DNA of 64,000 bases, taken from assembly GCF_916619195.1 (NCBI RefSeq), contig NZ_CAKAKL010000011.1, positions 106,124 through 170,123 on the forward strand. Reading direction: 5' to 3'. Position numbers and translations under genes: made by a program. This stretch comes from Inquilinus sp. Marseille-Q2685 (lineage in GTDB: Bacteria > Pseudomonadota > Alphaproteobacteria > DSM-16000 > Inquilinaceae). Under the pieces are notes generated by a model, which saw nothing but the letters and a program-made list of their open reading frames with translations, was not told the DNA's origin and ran no database searches. The number at the start of each line of letters is the position of its first letter. Positions within the stretch are counted from its first letter, which is position 1. Shown piece by piece: positions 42,696 to 50,332 of this stretch.

Positions 42696-43286
42696 TCAGC
42701 TGCGCGACGGATAGATGCCTTCCAGCGCGATGATCCAGTTGATCGCCAGATAGGGCGGCATGATCGAGAAGGGCTGGGTGCCGCCGGTCGGGCCGGTCGT
42801 GCCGCTGACCGAGAGCTTGAGGTTGACCACGGGATTGGCGGTGTTGTTGGCGAAGGTGTTGACGTCGACCGGCCCGCCGGTGCCCGGATCCGTGAAGTTC
42901 GGCGCGCCCAGGATCGAGGTCTCGGTCGCCACCGGCTGGACGGTGTTGCCGGTGGTGGTCGCGACCGGCTGGACCGCAGCCAGAGTCGAGCCGTCATGGA
43001 CATGCGCCGGCAGATTGTTGGTGGTCAGGATCGTGCTCTCGGTGCCGCCCATCTGGCCGAGGACATAATTGCTCAGCCCCGGGCCGTTGCCGGCGCCGAT
43101 CGGGAGCCGGCTGAACAGGTTGGGCAGCGCGAAGGTGGTCGTGCCGTCGCCGCCATAGGTGGTACCGAGCAGGCTGAACAGCGCCGTGTTCTGCGAGATC
43201 GCCAGGATCTGGCCCCCGCAGAACGCCCAGCCGCGCGGCGCGAAGTTCGGGGCCCAGCCCATGATCGTGGCGAGGAAGGCTTCCAT
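42696..43286 (-). CDS. Phage tail-collar-domain protein (microcystin-dependent-protein/MdpB-like)
   Basis: The 196-residue protein has the tail-collar features: an N-terminal IMGWAPNFAPRGWAFCGGQI at 8-27, LLGTTYGGDGTTTFALPNLF near 39-58, the conserved RLPIG and LPAHVHDG, and the C-terminal PPYLAINWIIALEGIYPSRS. The middle is rich in Thr, Asn, Val and Gly, as in fibres. Such proteins occur as tail fibre tips or as free-standing surface fibres; here it is with DUF6916 only. A good promoter and a 12-bp hairpin lie upstream, and the flanking DNA is unusually AT-rich, a sign of transfer. Confidence 0.85.
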   Translation of the reverse strand: MEAFLATIMGWAPNFAPRGWAFCGGQILAISQNTALFSLLGTTYGGDGTTTFALPNLFSRLPIGAGNGPGLSNYVLGQMGGTESTILTTNNLPAHVHDGSTLAAVQPVATTTGNTVQPVATETSILGAPNFTDPGTGGPVDVNTFANNTANPVVNLKLSVSGTTGPTGGTQPFSIMPPYLAINWIIALEGIYPSRS

Positions 43287-43332
43287 CTGAAATGCTCCTG
43301 AAAAATGAAGATCGACAATGCTTCAAACGCCC

Positions 43333-43377
43333 GATGCCGGTTCCGCGCCATCGACGTGAGGGCTCGGAACCGGCATC
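43333..43377 (-). promoter_or_regulatory. Hairpin in the leader of the tail-collar gene
   Basis: GATGCCGGTTCC at 43333-43344 and its exact complement at 43366-43377 make a 12-bp stem with a 21-base loop. It lies between the promoter at 43433-43461 and the gene start, so it is in the 5' leader and could control expression or stop a transcript coming from kduD. Confidence 0.5.
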
Positions 43378-43432
43378 AGCGATGATAAAACGAATGGAAA
43401 TATAGTTTCAATCTTAATCGATTGAATGACCA

Positions 43433-43461
43433 ATTATGCTATGAATTCGACACAAATGCAA
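43433..43461 (-). promoter_or_regulatory. Sigma-70-like promoter of the tail-collar/DUF6916 pair
   Basis: On the minus strand TTGCAT (43461-43456) and CATAAT (43438-43433) are separated by 17 bases. The surrounding 90 bp is about 70% AT, in sharp contrast to the rest of the window. Confidence 0.6.
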
Positions 43462-43470
43462 CTCTATATT

Positions 43471-44229
43471 TTACCGAGCCAGCCAGCCGCCATCGACCGG
43501 CAGCAGCGCCCCGGTGACGTAGCCGCTGTGCGGCGAGGCCAGGAACAGCGCGGCCGTTGCCAGGTCCTGCGGCACGCCCCAGCGGCCGGCGGGGATGCGG
43601 TCCAGGATCTGGCGGGTGCGCACCGGGTCGGCGCGCAGCGCCTCGGTGTTGTCGGTCTCCATGTAGCCGGGGGCGATGGCGTTGACGGTGATGCCCTTCG
43701 GCGCCAGCTCGTTCGCCATGGCCCGGGTCAGCCCGGCGATGCCGTGCTTGGCCGCGGTGTAGGACGGCACGCGGATGCCGCCCTGGAAGGACAGCACCGA
43801 GGCGACATGGATGATCCGGCCCTGGATGCCCTGCCCCACCATGTGGCGGGCGACGGCCTGGCTGAGGAAGAAGGCGCTCTTCAGGTTCACCGCCATCACC
43901 GCATCCCAGTCCGCCTCGCTGAACTCCAGCAGGTCGGCGCGGCGGATGATGCCGGCGTTGTTGACCAGGATGTCGATCCGGCCGAGCCGGGCGACGATGT
44001 CGGCCACCACCGCCTCGAGCCCGGAGGAGTCCTCGAGGTCGCGCAGCCCCTCGAGGAAACGGCGGCCGGTGCCGGCGATCGCCGCCGCCGTCTCCGGCAT
44101 CGGGCGGGAGCCGAGCCCGGCGATGTCGGCCCCCGCCTCGGCCAGCGCCAGGGCGATGCCGCGGCCGAGCCCGGTGCGCGCGCCGGTAACCAGCGCGACC
44201 TGACCGGACAGGTCGAACAGATCGGTCAC
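43471..44229 (-). CDS. kduD: 2-dehydro-3-deoxy-D-gluconate 5-dehydrogenase (KduD, SDR family)
   Basis: The 252-residue protein has the SDR motifs GARTGLGRGIALALAEAGAD near residues 16-35, NNAGIIRRADLLEFSEADWD near 88-107, which is characteristic of KduD, and the catalytic YTAAKHGIAGLTRAMANEL. It reduces 2,5-diketo-3-deoxygluconate to 2-keto-3-deoxygluconate (KDG) with NADH, in pectin, alginate or glycosaminoglycan breakdown. The GTG at 44229 overlaps the kduI stop in GTGA and gives the known length; the open frame upstream of it lies inside kduI. Confidence 0.92.
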   Translation of the reverse strand: MTDLFDLSGQVALVTGARTGLGRGIALALAEAGADIAGLGSRPMPETAAAIAGTGRRFLEGLRDLEDSSGLEAVVADIVARLGRIDILVNNAGIIRRADLLEFSEADWDAVMAVNLKSAFFLSQAVARHMVGQGIQGRIIHVASVLSFQGGIRVPSYTAAKHGIAGLTRAMANELAPKGITVNAIAPGYMETDNTEALRADPVRTRQILDRIPAGRWGVPQDLATAALFLASPHSGYVTGALLPVDGGWLAR

Positions 44230-45080
44230 AGCAGGTCCCCCATGGCGACGAAATCCATGTCGGTGAAGGCCTGGTTGTCGCCGGCCATGCTCCAGATGAA
44301 GGCGTAGGCGGCGGTGCCGGCGCCGCAATGGATCGACCAGGGCGGCGACAGCACCGCCTGCTCGTTCCGCACCACCAGGTGGCGGGTGGCGCAGGGGCGG
44401 CCCATGAAATGCATCACCACCGCGTCGGCCGGCAGCTCGAAGTAGAAATAGGCCTCCATCCGCCGGTCATGGGTGTGCGCCGGCATGGTGTTCCAGACGC
44501 TGCCGCTGTGCAGCCGGGTCAGGCCCATCAGCAGCTGGCAGGTCGGCAGCACCTCGGGATGCAGGTACTGGTGCAGGGTGCGGCGGTTGCTGGTCTCGGG
44601 CGCGCCCAGCTCCTTCACGATCGCCTGGTCGCGGGCCACCACCCGCGACGGCAGACCGGCATGGGCCGGGGTCGAGTTGATGTAGAACTTCGCCGGGTTG
44701 GCCGGATCGACGCTGGCGAAGGCGACCGAGGCGATGCCCTTGCCGAGATACAGCGCGTCCTGCGGCCCGACCTCGAACACGGTCTTGTCCGCCGTGACCC
44801 GGCCGGGACCGCCGACATTGATCAGGCCCAGCTCGCGCCGTTCCAGCAGCGTGGCGCTGCCGACCAGCTTCGCCAGGTCCTCCCCGACCACCAGCGGCGC
44901 CGTGGTCGGCACCGCGCCCATCACCAGCATCCGGTCGTAATGGGTGTAGGTGGCGGTCAGCCGGCCCGGCGCCATCAGCTGCTCGATCAGGAAATGCCGG
45001 CGCAGATCCTCGCCATCCAGCATCTCGGCCTGCTCGTAATGCACCGCCTGGCGGGTGGTCGGGGCGTCGCTCGCGGTCAT
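44226..45080 (-). CDS. kduI: 5-keto-4-deoxyuronate isomerase
   Basis: The 284-residue protein matches KduI over its full length: LRRHFLIEQLMAPGRLTATY near 26-45, YTHYDRMLVMGAVPT, the zinc-binding cupin motif PAHTHDRRMEAYFYFELP near 196-213, and the C-terminal SPPWSIHCGAGTAAYAFIWS. It isomerises 4-deoxy-L-threo-5-hexosulose uronate to 2,5-diketo-3-deoxygluconate, the step before KduD. It is cytoplasmic. It is coupled to kduD by a GTGA overlap and follows the GntR gene by 27 bp on the same strand, so regulator and enzymes form one operon. Confidence 0.95.
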   Translation of the reverse strand: MTASDAPTTRQAVHYEQAEMLDGEDLRRHFLIEQLMAPGRLTATYTHYDRMLVMGAVPTTAPLVVGEDLAKLVGSATLLERRELGLINVGGPGRVTADKTVFEVGPQDALYLGKGIASVAFASVDPANPAKFYINSTPAHAGLPSRVVARDQAIVKELGAPETSNRRTLHQYLHPEVLPTCQLLMGLTRLHSGSVWNTMPAHTHDRRMEAYFYFELPADAVVMHFMGRPCATRHLVVRNEQAVLSPPWSIHCGAGTAAYAFIWSMAGDNQAFTDMDFVAMGDLL

Positions 45081-45107
45081 GCTTGTCCTCGTCTATCGGG
45101 TTCGCGT

Positions 45108-45809
45108 CTAGCGATTTCGGCCCGGGGCGGGCTCGTCGAACAGTTCGGGGTGTTCGGCCTCGATCCGCGGCAGGGCGCGCAGGATCTCGGTCAGGTGGTG
45201 GCGCATCGCCCGCTCCGCCGCCTCGGCGTCGCGGGCGTCGATCGCGGCCATGATGGCGCGGTGCTGGTCGACCAGCGGCAGCATCGCCTCGGCGCCCGGC
45301 AGCGTCAGGGTGCAGATCCGGTCCATATGCGCCTTCAGGTCCTCCACCGCCATCCAGGCCAGGCCGCAGCCGGCCCCCTCGGCGATGGCGATGTGGAACA
45401 GCTCGTCGTAACGCTGGAAGTCGTGATGGTTGCCGCGCGACGCGGCCTTGGCCTGGGCGTCGAGCAGGTCGTCGATGCGCTCGCGGCTCGACCGATCGAA
45501 GCCCTCGCAGGCGCGCCGCACCAGCGCCACCTCGACCGATTCGCGGACGAAGCGCGCCTCGGCCATCCGCCGCACCGACAGCTTGACCACCACGGTGCCG
45601 CGCTGCGGCTGCACCTCGACCAGCCGGGTCTTCGCCAGCGCGATCAGCGCCTCGCGCACCGGCTGGCGCGACACGCCGAAACGTTGCGCGATCTCCTGCT
45701 CCGACAGCCGGGCACCGGGAGGCAGCTCCAGAGCCACGATGGCACGGCGCAGCTCGCGCTCCAGCCGGCGGGCCACGGATTCGAAGCTCTGGCCGGGGTC
45801 GATCTTCAC
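45108..45809 (-). CDS. GntR-family regulator with FCD domain, probable regulator of kduID
   Basis: The 233-residue protein has an N-terminal GntR winged helix (ARLSEQEIAQRFGVSRQPVR at about 33-52, EALIALAKTRLVEVQPQRGT) and a C-terminal FCD ligand domain with the metal-binding histidine pattern (D-x3-H in RYDELFHIAIAEGAG, and ALVDQHRAI-type helix). FCD regulators sense organic or uronic acids. It is the first gene of the kduID operon and divergent from the FAH-fold hydratase gene, so it probably controls both directions. Confidence 0.88.
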   Translation of the reverse strand: MKIDPGQSFESVARRLERELRRAIVALELPPGARLSEQEIAQRFGVSRQPVREALIALAKTRLVEVQPQRGTVVVKLSVRRMAEARFVRESVEVALVRRACEGFDRSSRERIDDLLDAQAKAASRGNHHDFQRYDELFHIAIAEGAGCGLAWMAVEDLKAHMDRICTLTLPGAEAMLPLVDQHRAIMAAIDARDAEAAERAMRHHLTEILRALPRIEAEHPELFDEPAPGRNR

Positions 45810-45847
45810 GCGGGTCCCACCTTCCGTTGCCGCCTTGCATAACAGCC

Positions 45848-45860
45848 CATACTACCATAC
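45848..45860. promoter_or_regulatory. Candidate GntR site between the regulator and hydratase genes
   Basis: The repeated CATAC at 45848-45852 and 45856-45860 (CATACTACCATAC) lies in the 83-bp gap between divergent genes. Sites with GTATGGTAGTATG-like cores are plausible for FCD-type GntR proteins, but this is a weak match by eye. Confidence 0.35.
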
Positions 45861-45892
45861 ACAAGAATGCAGATCAGCCGACGGAGCCTGCC

Positions 45893-46687
45893 ATGAGTTC
45901 GAGCCGCGACCTGGCCATCGCCTTCACCGAAGCGCGCCGCGCCGGCCGCGCCCTGCCGGCCTATCCCGGCACGCTGCCTCCGGATCTCCCGACCGCCTAT
46001 GCCGTGCAGGAGGAGGCGATCGGCCTGTGGACGGACGCGCTGGTCGGCTGGAAGGTGGCAGGCATCGCCGAGACCTGGCGGCCGCGCTATGACGCGCCGC
46101 GCCTGGCCGGGCCGGTCTTCGCCCGCAACTTCCGCGACGCCCGCGAGCTGCGGGTGGAGACACCGGTGATCCCGGGCGGCTTCGGCGCGGTGGAGGCCGA
46201 GTTCGTGCTGCGGATCGGCCGCGACATCCCGGCCGAGGCGCGGCCGCGAACCGTCGAGGAGGTCCGGCCCTTCGTGGCCGCGGTCCATGCCGGGATGGAG
46301 ATCGCCGGCAGCCCGCTGGCAACGCTGAACGACCTCGGCCCCGGCGCCGTGGCCAGCGATTTCGGCAACAATGCCGGCCTGGTGCTGGGCGCCGAGATCG
46401 CGGAGTGGGACAGCCGCCAGCCCTCCGACTGGACCGTGCGGATGCGGGTCGACGGCACGGTGGTCGGCGAGGGCAGCGCCGCCCGCGTCGCCGGCGGCGG
46501 GCCGATCGCCTCCCTCGCCTTCCTGGCCGAGCATCTCGGCCGCCGCGGCCGGGACCTGCCTGCCGGCAGCTGGGTGCTGACCGGCATGACCACCGGCGTG
46601 CACAAGGTCGTGCCCGGCCAGCGGGCCGAGGCCGAATTCGACGGCGTCGGCACGGTCGACGTGCTGGTCACCGCCGCCGCCGGCTGA
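45893..46687 (+). CDS. FAH-superfamily hydratase (2-keto-4-pentenoate hydratase-like)
   Basis: The 264-residue protein has the MhpD/hydratase layout: LPTAYAVQEEAIGLWTDALV near 31-50 followed by GWKVAGI, AVEAEFVLRIGRDIP with the metal-binding Glu-x-Glu, and the C-terminal GSWVLTGMTTGVHKVVPGQR. Such enzymes hydrate or dehydrate 2-keto acids with Mg2+. Divergent from the kduI/kduD regulator, it may act on a keto-deoxy sugar acid from uronates, which is inference. The ATG is not preceded by a strong ribosome site (CGGAG 8 bases before). Its end overlaps the convergent CDF gene by 20 bases. Confidence 0.8.
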   Translation: MSSSRDLAIAFTEARRAGRALPAYPGTLPPDLPTAYAVQEEAIGLWTDALVGWKVAGIAETWRPRYDAPRLAGPVFARNFRDARELRVETPVIPGGFGAVEAEFVLRIGRDIPAEARPRTVEEVRPFVAAVHAGMEIAGSPLATLNDLGPGAVASDFGNNAGLVLGAEIAEWDSRQPSDWTVRMRVDGTVVGEGSAARVAGGGPIASLAFLAEHLGRRGRDLPAGSWVLTGMTTGVHKVVPGQRAEAEFDGVGTVDVLVTAAAG

Positions 46688-47654
46688 ACCTCCGCCGCCG
46701 CGGCGGCGCGGTCGGCTCGCCCGCCGCATGAGCCTCCACCGGCATCGGGCGGTGCGGCCGGTTCCGGGCGATGGCCACGCCGCCGTGCTTGGCCTTCTCC
46801 TCCGGCTCGACATGGATGCTGATGACGGTGTCGGGGCCGATGTCCCGCTTCAGCGTCGCCTCGATCCGGTCGCAGATCTCGTGCGCCTCGGAGACGCTCA
46901 TCGTGCCCGGCACCACCAGGTGGAAATCGATGAAGGTCAGCCGCCCGGCATGCCGGGTGCGAACGTCATGGGCCTCCAGCGCGCCGCCGCCGGTGCGGGC
47001 GATCGCCTCGCGGATGCGGGCCAGGGTCTCCGGCGGCACCGCCTCGTCCATCAGCCCGCCGATCGAATCCCGGATCATCACATAGCCGGACCAGAGGATG
47101 TTGACCGCCACCAGCGCCGCGAGGATGGGGTCGAGGATCAGCCAGCCGGTCAGGGTCACCAGGCCGACCCCGACCAGAACCCCGCCCGAGGTGTAGACGT
47201 CGGTCAGCACGTGGCGGCCGTCCGCCACCAGCGCGGGGGCACGGAGGCTGCGGCCCCAGCGCAGCAGGCACCAGCCCCAGACGGCGTTGATGGCCGACGC
47301 GGCGGCATTGATCGCCAGGCCCAGCGCCGGCGCGTCGATCGGCCGGGGGTCGACCAGTCCGGACCAGGCCTCGCGCAGGATCGACAGCGCGGCCAGCACC
47401 ACCAGCAGCCCCTCGAACACCGCCGAGAAGTACTCGGCCTTGGTGTGGCCGTAGGGGTGGTTGGCGTCCGCCGGCTGGGCCGAGATCCACAGCGCGACGA
47501 AGGCGCCGCCGGCGGCGACCACGTTGATGATGCTCTCGAGCGCGTCGGAGTAGAGCGCGATCGATCCGGTGACCCAGTAGGCCAGGAACTTGAGCCCCAG
47601 CACCAGCGCCCCGACGAAGACGCTGGCCAGCGCGGCCTGGGAGGCGCGGTCCAT
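46668..47654 (-). CDS. Cation diffusion facilitator (CDF) metal transporter
   Basis: The 328-residue protein has six membrane helices in the first 200 residues, the CDF signature SIALYSDALESIINVVAAGG at 31-50, the loop HPYGHTKAEYFSAVFEGLLV and the fifth-helix motif GRHVLTDVYTSGGVLVG, then a cytoplasmic ferredoxin-like domain (LTFIDFHLVVPGTMSVSEAH) and an Arg-rich tail. It exports divalent metals by proton exchange at the inner membrane. The second-helix site reads Asp37-x-x-Glu40-Ser41 instead of the Asp-x3-Asp of zinc pumps, so the metal may be Mn or Fe rather than Zn. It is a lone gene. Confidence 0.88.
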   Translation of the reverse strand: MDRASQAALASVFVGALVLGLKFLAYWVTGSIALYSDALESIINVVAAGGAFVALWISAQPADANHPYGHTKAEYFSAVFEGLLVVLAALSILREAWSGLVDPRPIDAPALGLAINAAASAINAVWGWCLLRWGRSLRAPALVADGRHVLTDVYTSGGVLVGVGLVTLTGWLILDPILAALVAVNILWSGYVMIRDSIGGLMDEAVPPETLARIREAIARTGGGALEAHDVRTRHAGRLTFIDFHLVVPGTMSVSEAHEICDRIEATLKRDIGPDTVISIHVEPEEKAKHGGVAIARNRPHRPMPVEAHAAGEPTAPPRRRRFSRRRR

Positions 47655-47985
47655 CAGCGGCCGCGCCGCGCTTCGGGACGCCGGCGGTATTGCGCCGGCG
47701 GCTTCATCTGGAACCCGGACATATCTCTCTAAGCCTCGGCTAAGAAGTGTGGCGGATAGTATTTAACTATTTGATATTAAACGAATTTTCAGCTCGACAC
47801 CAGAATTCCGGACGATGCTGGGGCAGCCATTGGGGCCAGAGGACGGGCTGTAGACTGACCATCCTCGTCATGGCGAGCGAAGCGTGGCCATCCAGTCCTT
47901 CAGCCACAGCATGTGATGGCGACAGTCTGGATGGCCACGCCCCTGCGGGGCTCGCCATGACGGTGAAGGGGTGGCAAAGGCCCCC
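47655..47985. other. Intergenic stretch with an AT-rich patch and a long palindromic repeat
   Basis: No gene is seen in this 331-bp gap. Positions 47745-47800 are AT-rich (near GTATTTAACTATTTGATATT) and may hold the promoter or remnant of transferred DNA. Positions 47866-47963 are repeat B, copy 1. Confidence 0.6.
47866..47963. repeat. Palindromic repeat B, copy 1
   Basis: A 98-bp imperfect palindrome whose ends CGTCATGGCGAG (47866-47877) and CTCGCCATGACG (47952-47963) are exact complements; inside, GTGGCCATCCAG and CTGGATGGCCAC pair as well. Its ends (GTCATnGCGAG) and its CATCCAG/CTGGATG-type inner block resemble the elements at 55068-55145 and 57295-57378. Confidence 0.7.
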
Positions 47986-48846
47986 TCACCCGCCGCCGCG
48001 ATAGAGGATCCGGTACTGCCGGGGCGGCATGGCGAAGTGGCGGCTGAAGGCCTCGTAGAAGCGGGAGACCGAGCCGAAGCCGGCCTCGAAGGCCACCGTG
48101 ACGATATCGGTGTCGGTCGACAGCAGCAGCGCCTGCGCCACGTACAGGCGCTGGCGGGTGAGATAGCCGCCAATGCTCATGCCCAGCGCCTCGCGGAAGA
48201 TCGCCATGGCGTAGTTCGGATGCAGGCAGACCGAGGCGGCGACGTCGGAGACCGAGATCGGCTCCGTCGCATGCGCGGCGATGAAGCCGGCCATGGCCCA
48301 GACCTTGGCGTGCCGGCCCTCGGCCGCAGCGGCGCCGTCGCCGGTGTCGCTCAGCACTTCCCAGCCGCACAGGTCGCTGCGCCGCAGCCGCTGCTCGATC
48401 TCCTGCCGCACCAGGGCGGTGATCCGGTCGTCGCCGAGGGTCAGCTCGGCATGCCAGTGCTCGAACTGGGCCGCATCGAAGGGCAGCGGCGCCCGGTCGC
48501 CGATCATGCCGCCGCCCAGCACCGCGCTTTTCAGCCGCGGCCCCAGCGCGGCGCTGAGGAACATCTCGATCGGCAGGTACAGGCAGACGAAGCTGGCCGG
48601 GCTCGACGCCTCGATGGTCTGGTGCGGGATCGCGCCCCAGAAGAACACGAAATCGCCGGCCCCGATCGTCACCCGCCTGCCGTTGAACAGATAGGTCGCC
48701 GCCCCTTCCAGCATCAGGTTCAGCTCGATCTGGCTGTGCTGATGCGCCCGCCGCATCACCAGCACCTCGCGCCGCGTGTCCGCGCTGACGATCCGCTCGG
48801 ACAGGCCCGGCAGCCTCGGTATGCGCGCAGTCTGGGCTCGGCTCAT
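47986..48846 (-). CDS. AraC-family regulator of the sugar uptake cluster
   Basis: The 286-residue protein (from the ATG at 48846) has an N-terminal cupin sensor (MRRAHQHSQIELNLMLEGAA, then NGRRVTIGAGDFVFFWGAIP) and a C-terminal AraC DNA-binding domain (ISVSDVAASVCLHPNYAMAI, then VTVAFEAGFGSVSRFYEAFS). Earlier in-frame starts at 48894 and 48927 are possible but add residues without similarity. It is divergent from the ABC sugar importer and GH42 genes and should activate them on binding a galactoside or related sugar. Confidence 0.85.
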   Translation of the reverse strand: MSRAQTARIPRLPGLSERIVSADTRREVLVMRRAHQHSQIELNLMLEGAATYLFNGRRVTIGAGDFVFFWGAIPHQTIEASSPASFVCLYLPIEMFLSAALGPRLKSAVLGGGMIGDRAPLPFDAAQFEHWHAELTLGDDRITALVRQEIEQRLRRSDLCGWEVLSDTGDGAAAAEGRHAKVWAMAGFIAAHATEPISVSDVAASVCLHPNYAMAIFREALGMSIGGYLTRQRLYVAQALLLSTDTDIVTVAFEAGFGSVSRFYEAFSRHFAMPPRQYRILYRGGG

Positions 48847-49008
48847 CGTCGACCTTAGGATCCCGGAAAAATTCGTCCCTGATCGGGACGACATGCGGAA
48901 ACCATCGGATTCATACTCCCCCCGCAAGGCGACGATAAGCTCCGCGAAGACGGTCCCGCCTGTGGCAGGCTGGACCCGTCCGTCGGACCAGACACGAGGG
49001 AGGACCCT

Positions 49009-50319
49009 ATGAGCAGACTCGGCAGGATCGCCGGCATGATGTCCGGCCTGGCCGGCGCGGCCGTCTTAACCCTGACGGCGCCGGCGATGGCGCAGTCGGA
49101 CGTGAAGGGCGAGATCACGGTCTGGAGCTGGAACGTGGCGGCGACGGCGCTGAAGGCCGTGGTGCCCGACTTCAACAAGACCTATCCCAACGTCAAGGTG
49201 ACGGTCGAGGACCTGGGCAACCAGCCGGTCTACGACCGCGGCCTGGCCGGCTGCTCCGCCGGCGGCATCAACATGCCGGACGTCTATTCGGTCGAGAACC
49301 ATGAATCCGAGGTGTTCTGGGCCCGTTTCCCGGACTGCTTCCTGGACCTGAAGTCTCTGGATCCGAAGGAGGCCGACCTCCTCGCCAAGTTCCCGAAATT
49401 CAAGCTGGCGGAGCTGACCGTCGGCGACAAGATCTACGCCATGCCATGGGATTCCGGGCCGGCCGTGGTGTTCTACCGCCGCGACATGTACGAGGCGGCG
49501 GGCGTCGACCCGGCCAAGATCCAGACCTGGGACGACTTCATCGCCGCCGGCAAGGCGGTGCTGGCCAAGGCCGGCCCGGACGTCAAGTTCGTCTCCACCA
49601 ACAGCGGCGCGACCAACACGGCCTGGTTCCGCATCCTGGCGAACCAGGCCGGCTGCGCCTTCTTCGACGACAGCGGCGAGAACATCACGGTCAACCAGCC
49701 CGGCTGCGTCCAGGCGCTGGAGACGGTGAAGAAGATCACCGATGCCGGGCTGTTCATGGAGGGCGACTGGGACGGCAGCCTGCAGGCGATCAAGGCCAAC
49801 CGCCTCGCCAGCTCGGTCTTCGGCGCCTGGTACGAGGGCTCGATCCGCGGCAACGCCCCGGAGCTGAGCGGCAAATGGGGCGTCTTCCAGCTGCCGGCCT
49901 TCGAATCCGGCGGCAACCGCGCCGCCAATATCGGCGGCTCCTCGCTCGCCATCCCGGCCTCCTCGAAGAACCCGCAGGCGGCGCTGGCTTTCATCAACTT
50001 CGCGAACGGCCGGCCGGACAGCCAGATCACCCAGCTCAAGGCCTCGGGCCTGGTGCCGACACTGCCGGAGGCGGTCAACGACCCCTATGTCCAGCAGGCG
50101 CAGCCCTATTGGGGCGGGCAGAAGATCTGGGAGGTTGTGCTGAACACCCTGCAGCAGATCAAGCCGGCCCGCGGCACCCAGTACTTCGCCGAGGCCGACA
50201 ACATCGCCGACGGCATCCTGCTGGCCTATCTGAAGGGAAGCGGCAAGTCGGCCAAGGAGACCCTGGACGAGGCGGCCGAGCAGATCTCCGCCGCCACCGG
50301 CCTTCCCGTCGCCGAGTGA
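49009..50319 (+). CDS. Sugar ABC importer, periplasmic binding protein
   Basis: The 436-residue protein has a Sec signal peptide ending AMAQ-S near residues 27-30 and the extracellular solute-binding family 1 pattern: GEITVWSWNVAATALKAVVP near 34-53, YAMPWDSGPAVVFYRRDMYE, and AANIGGSSLAIPASSKNPQA near the end. It captures a mono- or oligosaccharide for the permeases encoded next. Linked to a GH42 enzyme, the ligand may be a beta-galactoside. It begins the operon that continues to the aldo/keto reductase; GAGGGAGG precedes the ATG. Confidence 0.92.
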   Translation: MSRLGRIAGMMSGLAGAAVLTLTAPAMAQSDVKGEITVWSWNVAATALKAVVPDFNKTYPNVKVTVEDLGNQPVYDRGLAGCSAGGINMPDVYSVENHESEVFWARFPDCFLDLKSLDPKEADLLAKFPKFKLAELTVGDKIYAMPWDSGPAVVFYRRDMYEAAGVDPAKIQTWDDFIAAGKAVLAKAGPDVKFVSTNSGATNTAWFRILANQAGCAFFDDSGENITVNQPGCVQALETVKKITDAGLFMEGDWDGSLQAIKANRLASSVFGAWYEGSIRGNAPELSGKWGVFQLPAFESGGNRAANIGGSSLAIPASSKNPQAALAFINFANGRPDSQITQLKASGLVPTLPEAVNDPYVQQAQPYWGGQKIWEVVLNTLQQIKPARGTQYFAEADNIADGILLAYLKGSGKSAKETLDEAAEQISAATGLPVAE

Positions 50320-50332
50320 CGGGGGCTGCGTG

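Noticed and set aside
42363..43470. Prophage remnant
   Set aside because: Only a tail-collar gene and DUF6916 are present; no integrase, capsid, packaging or lysis gene is near, and both frames are intact.
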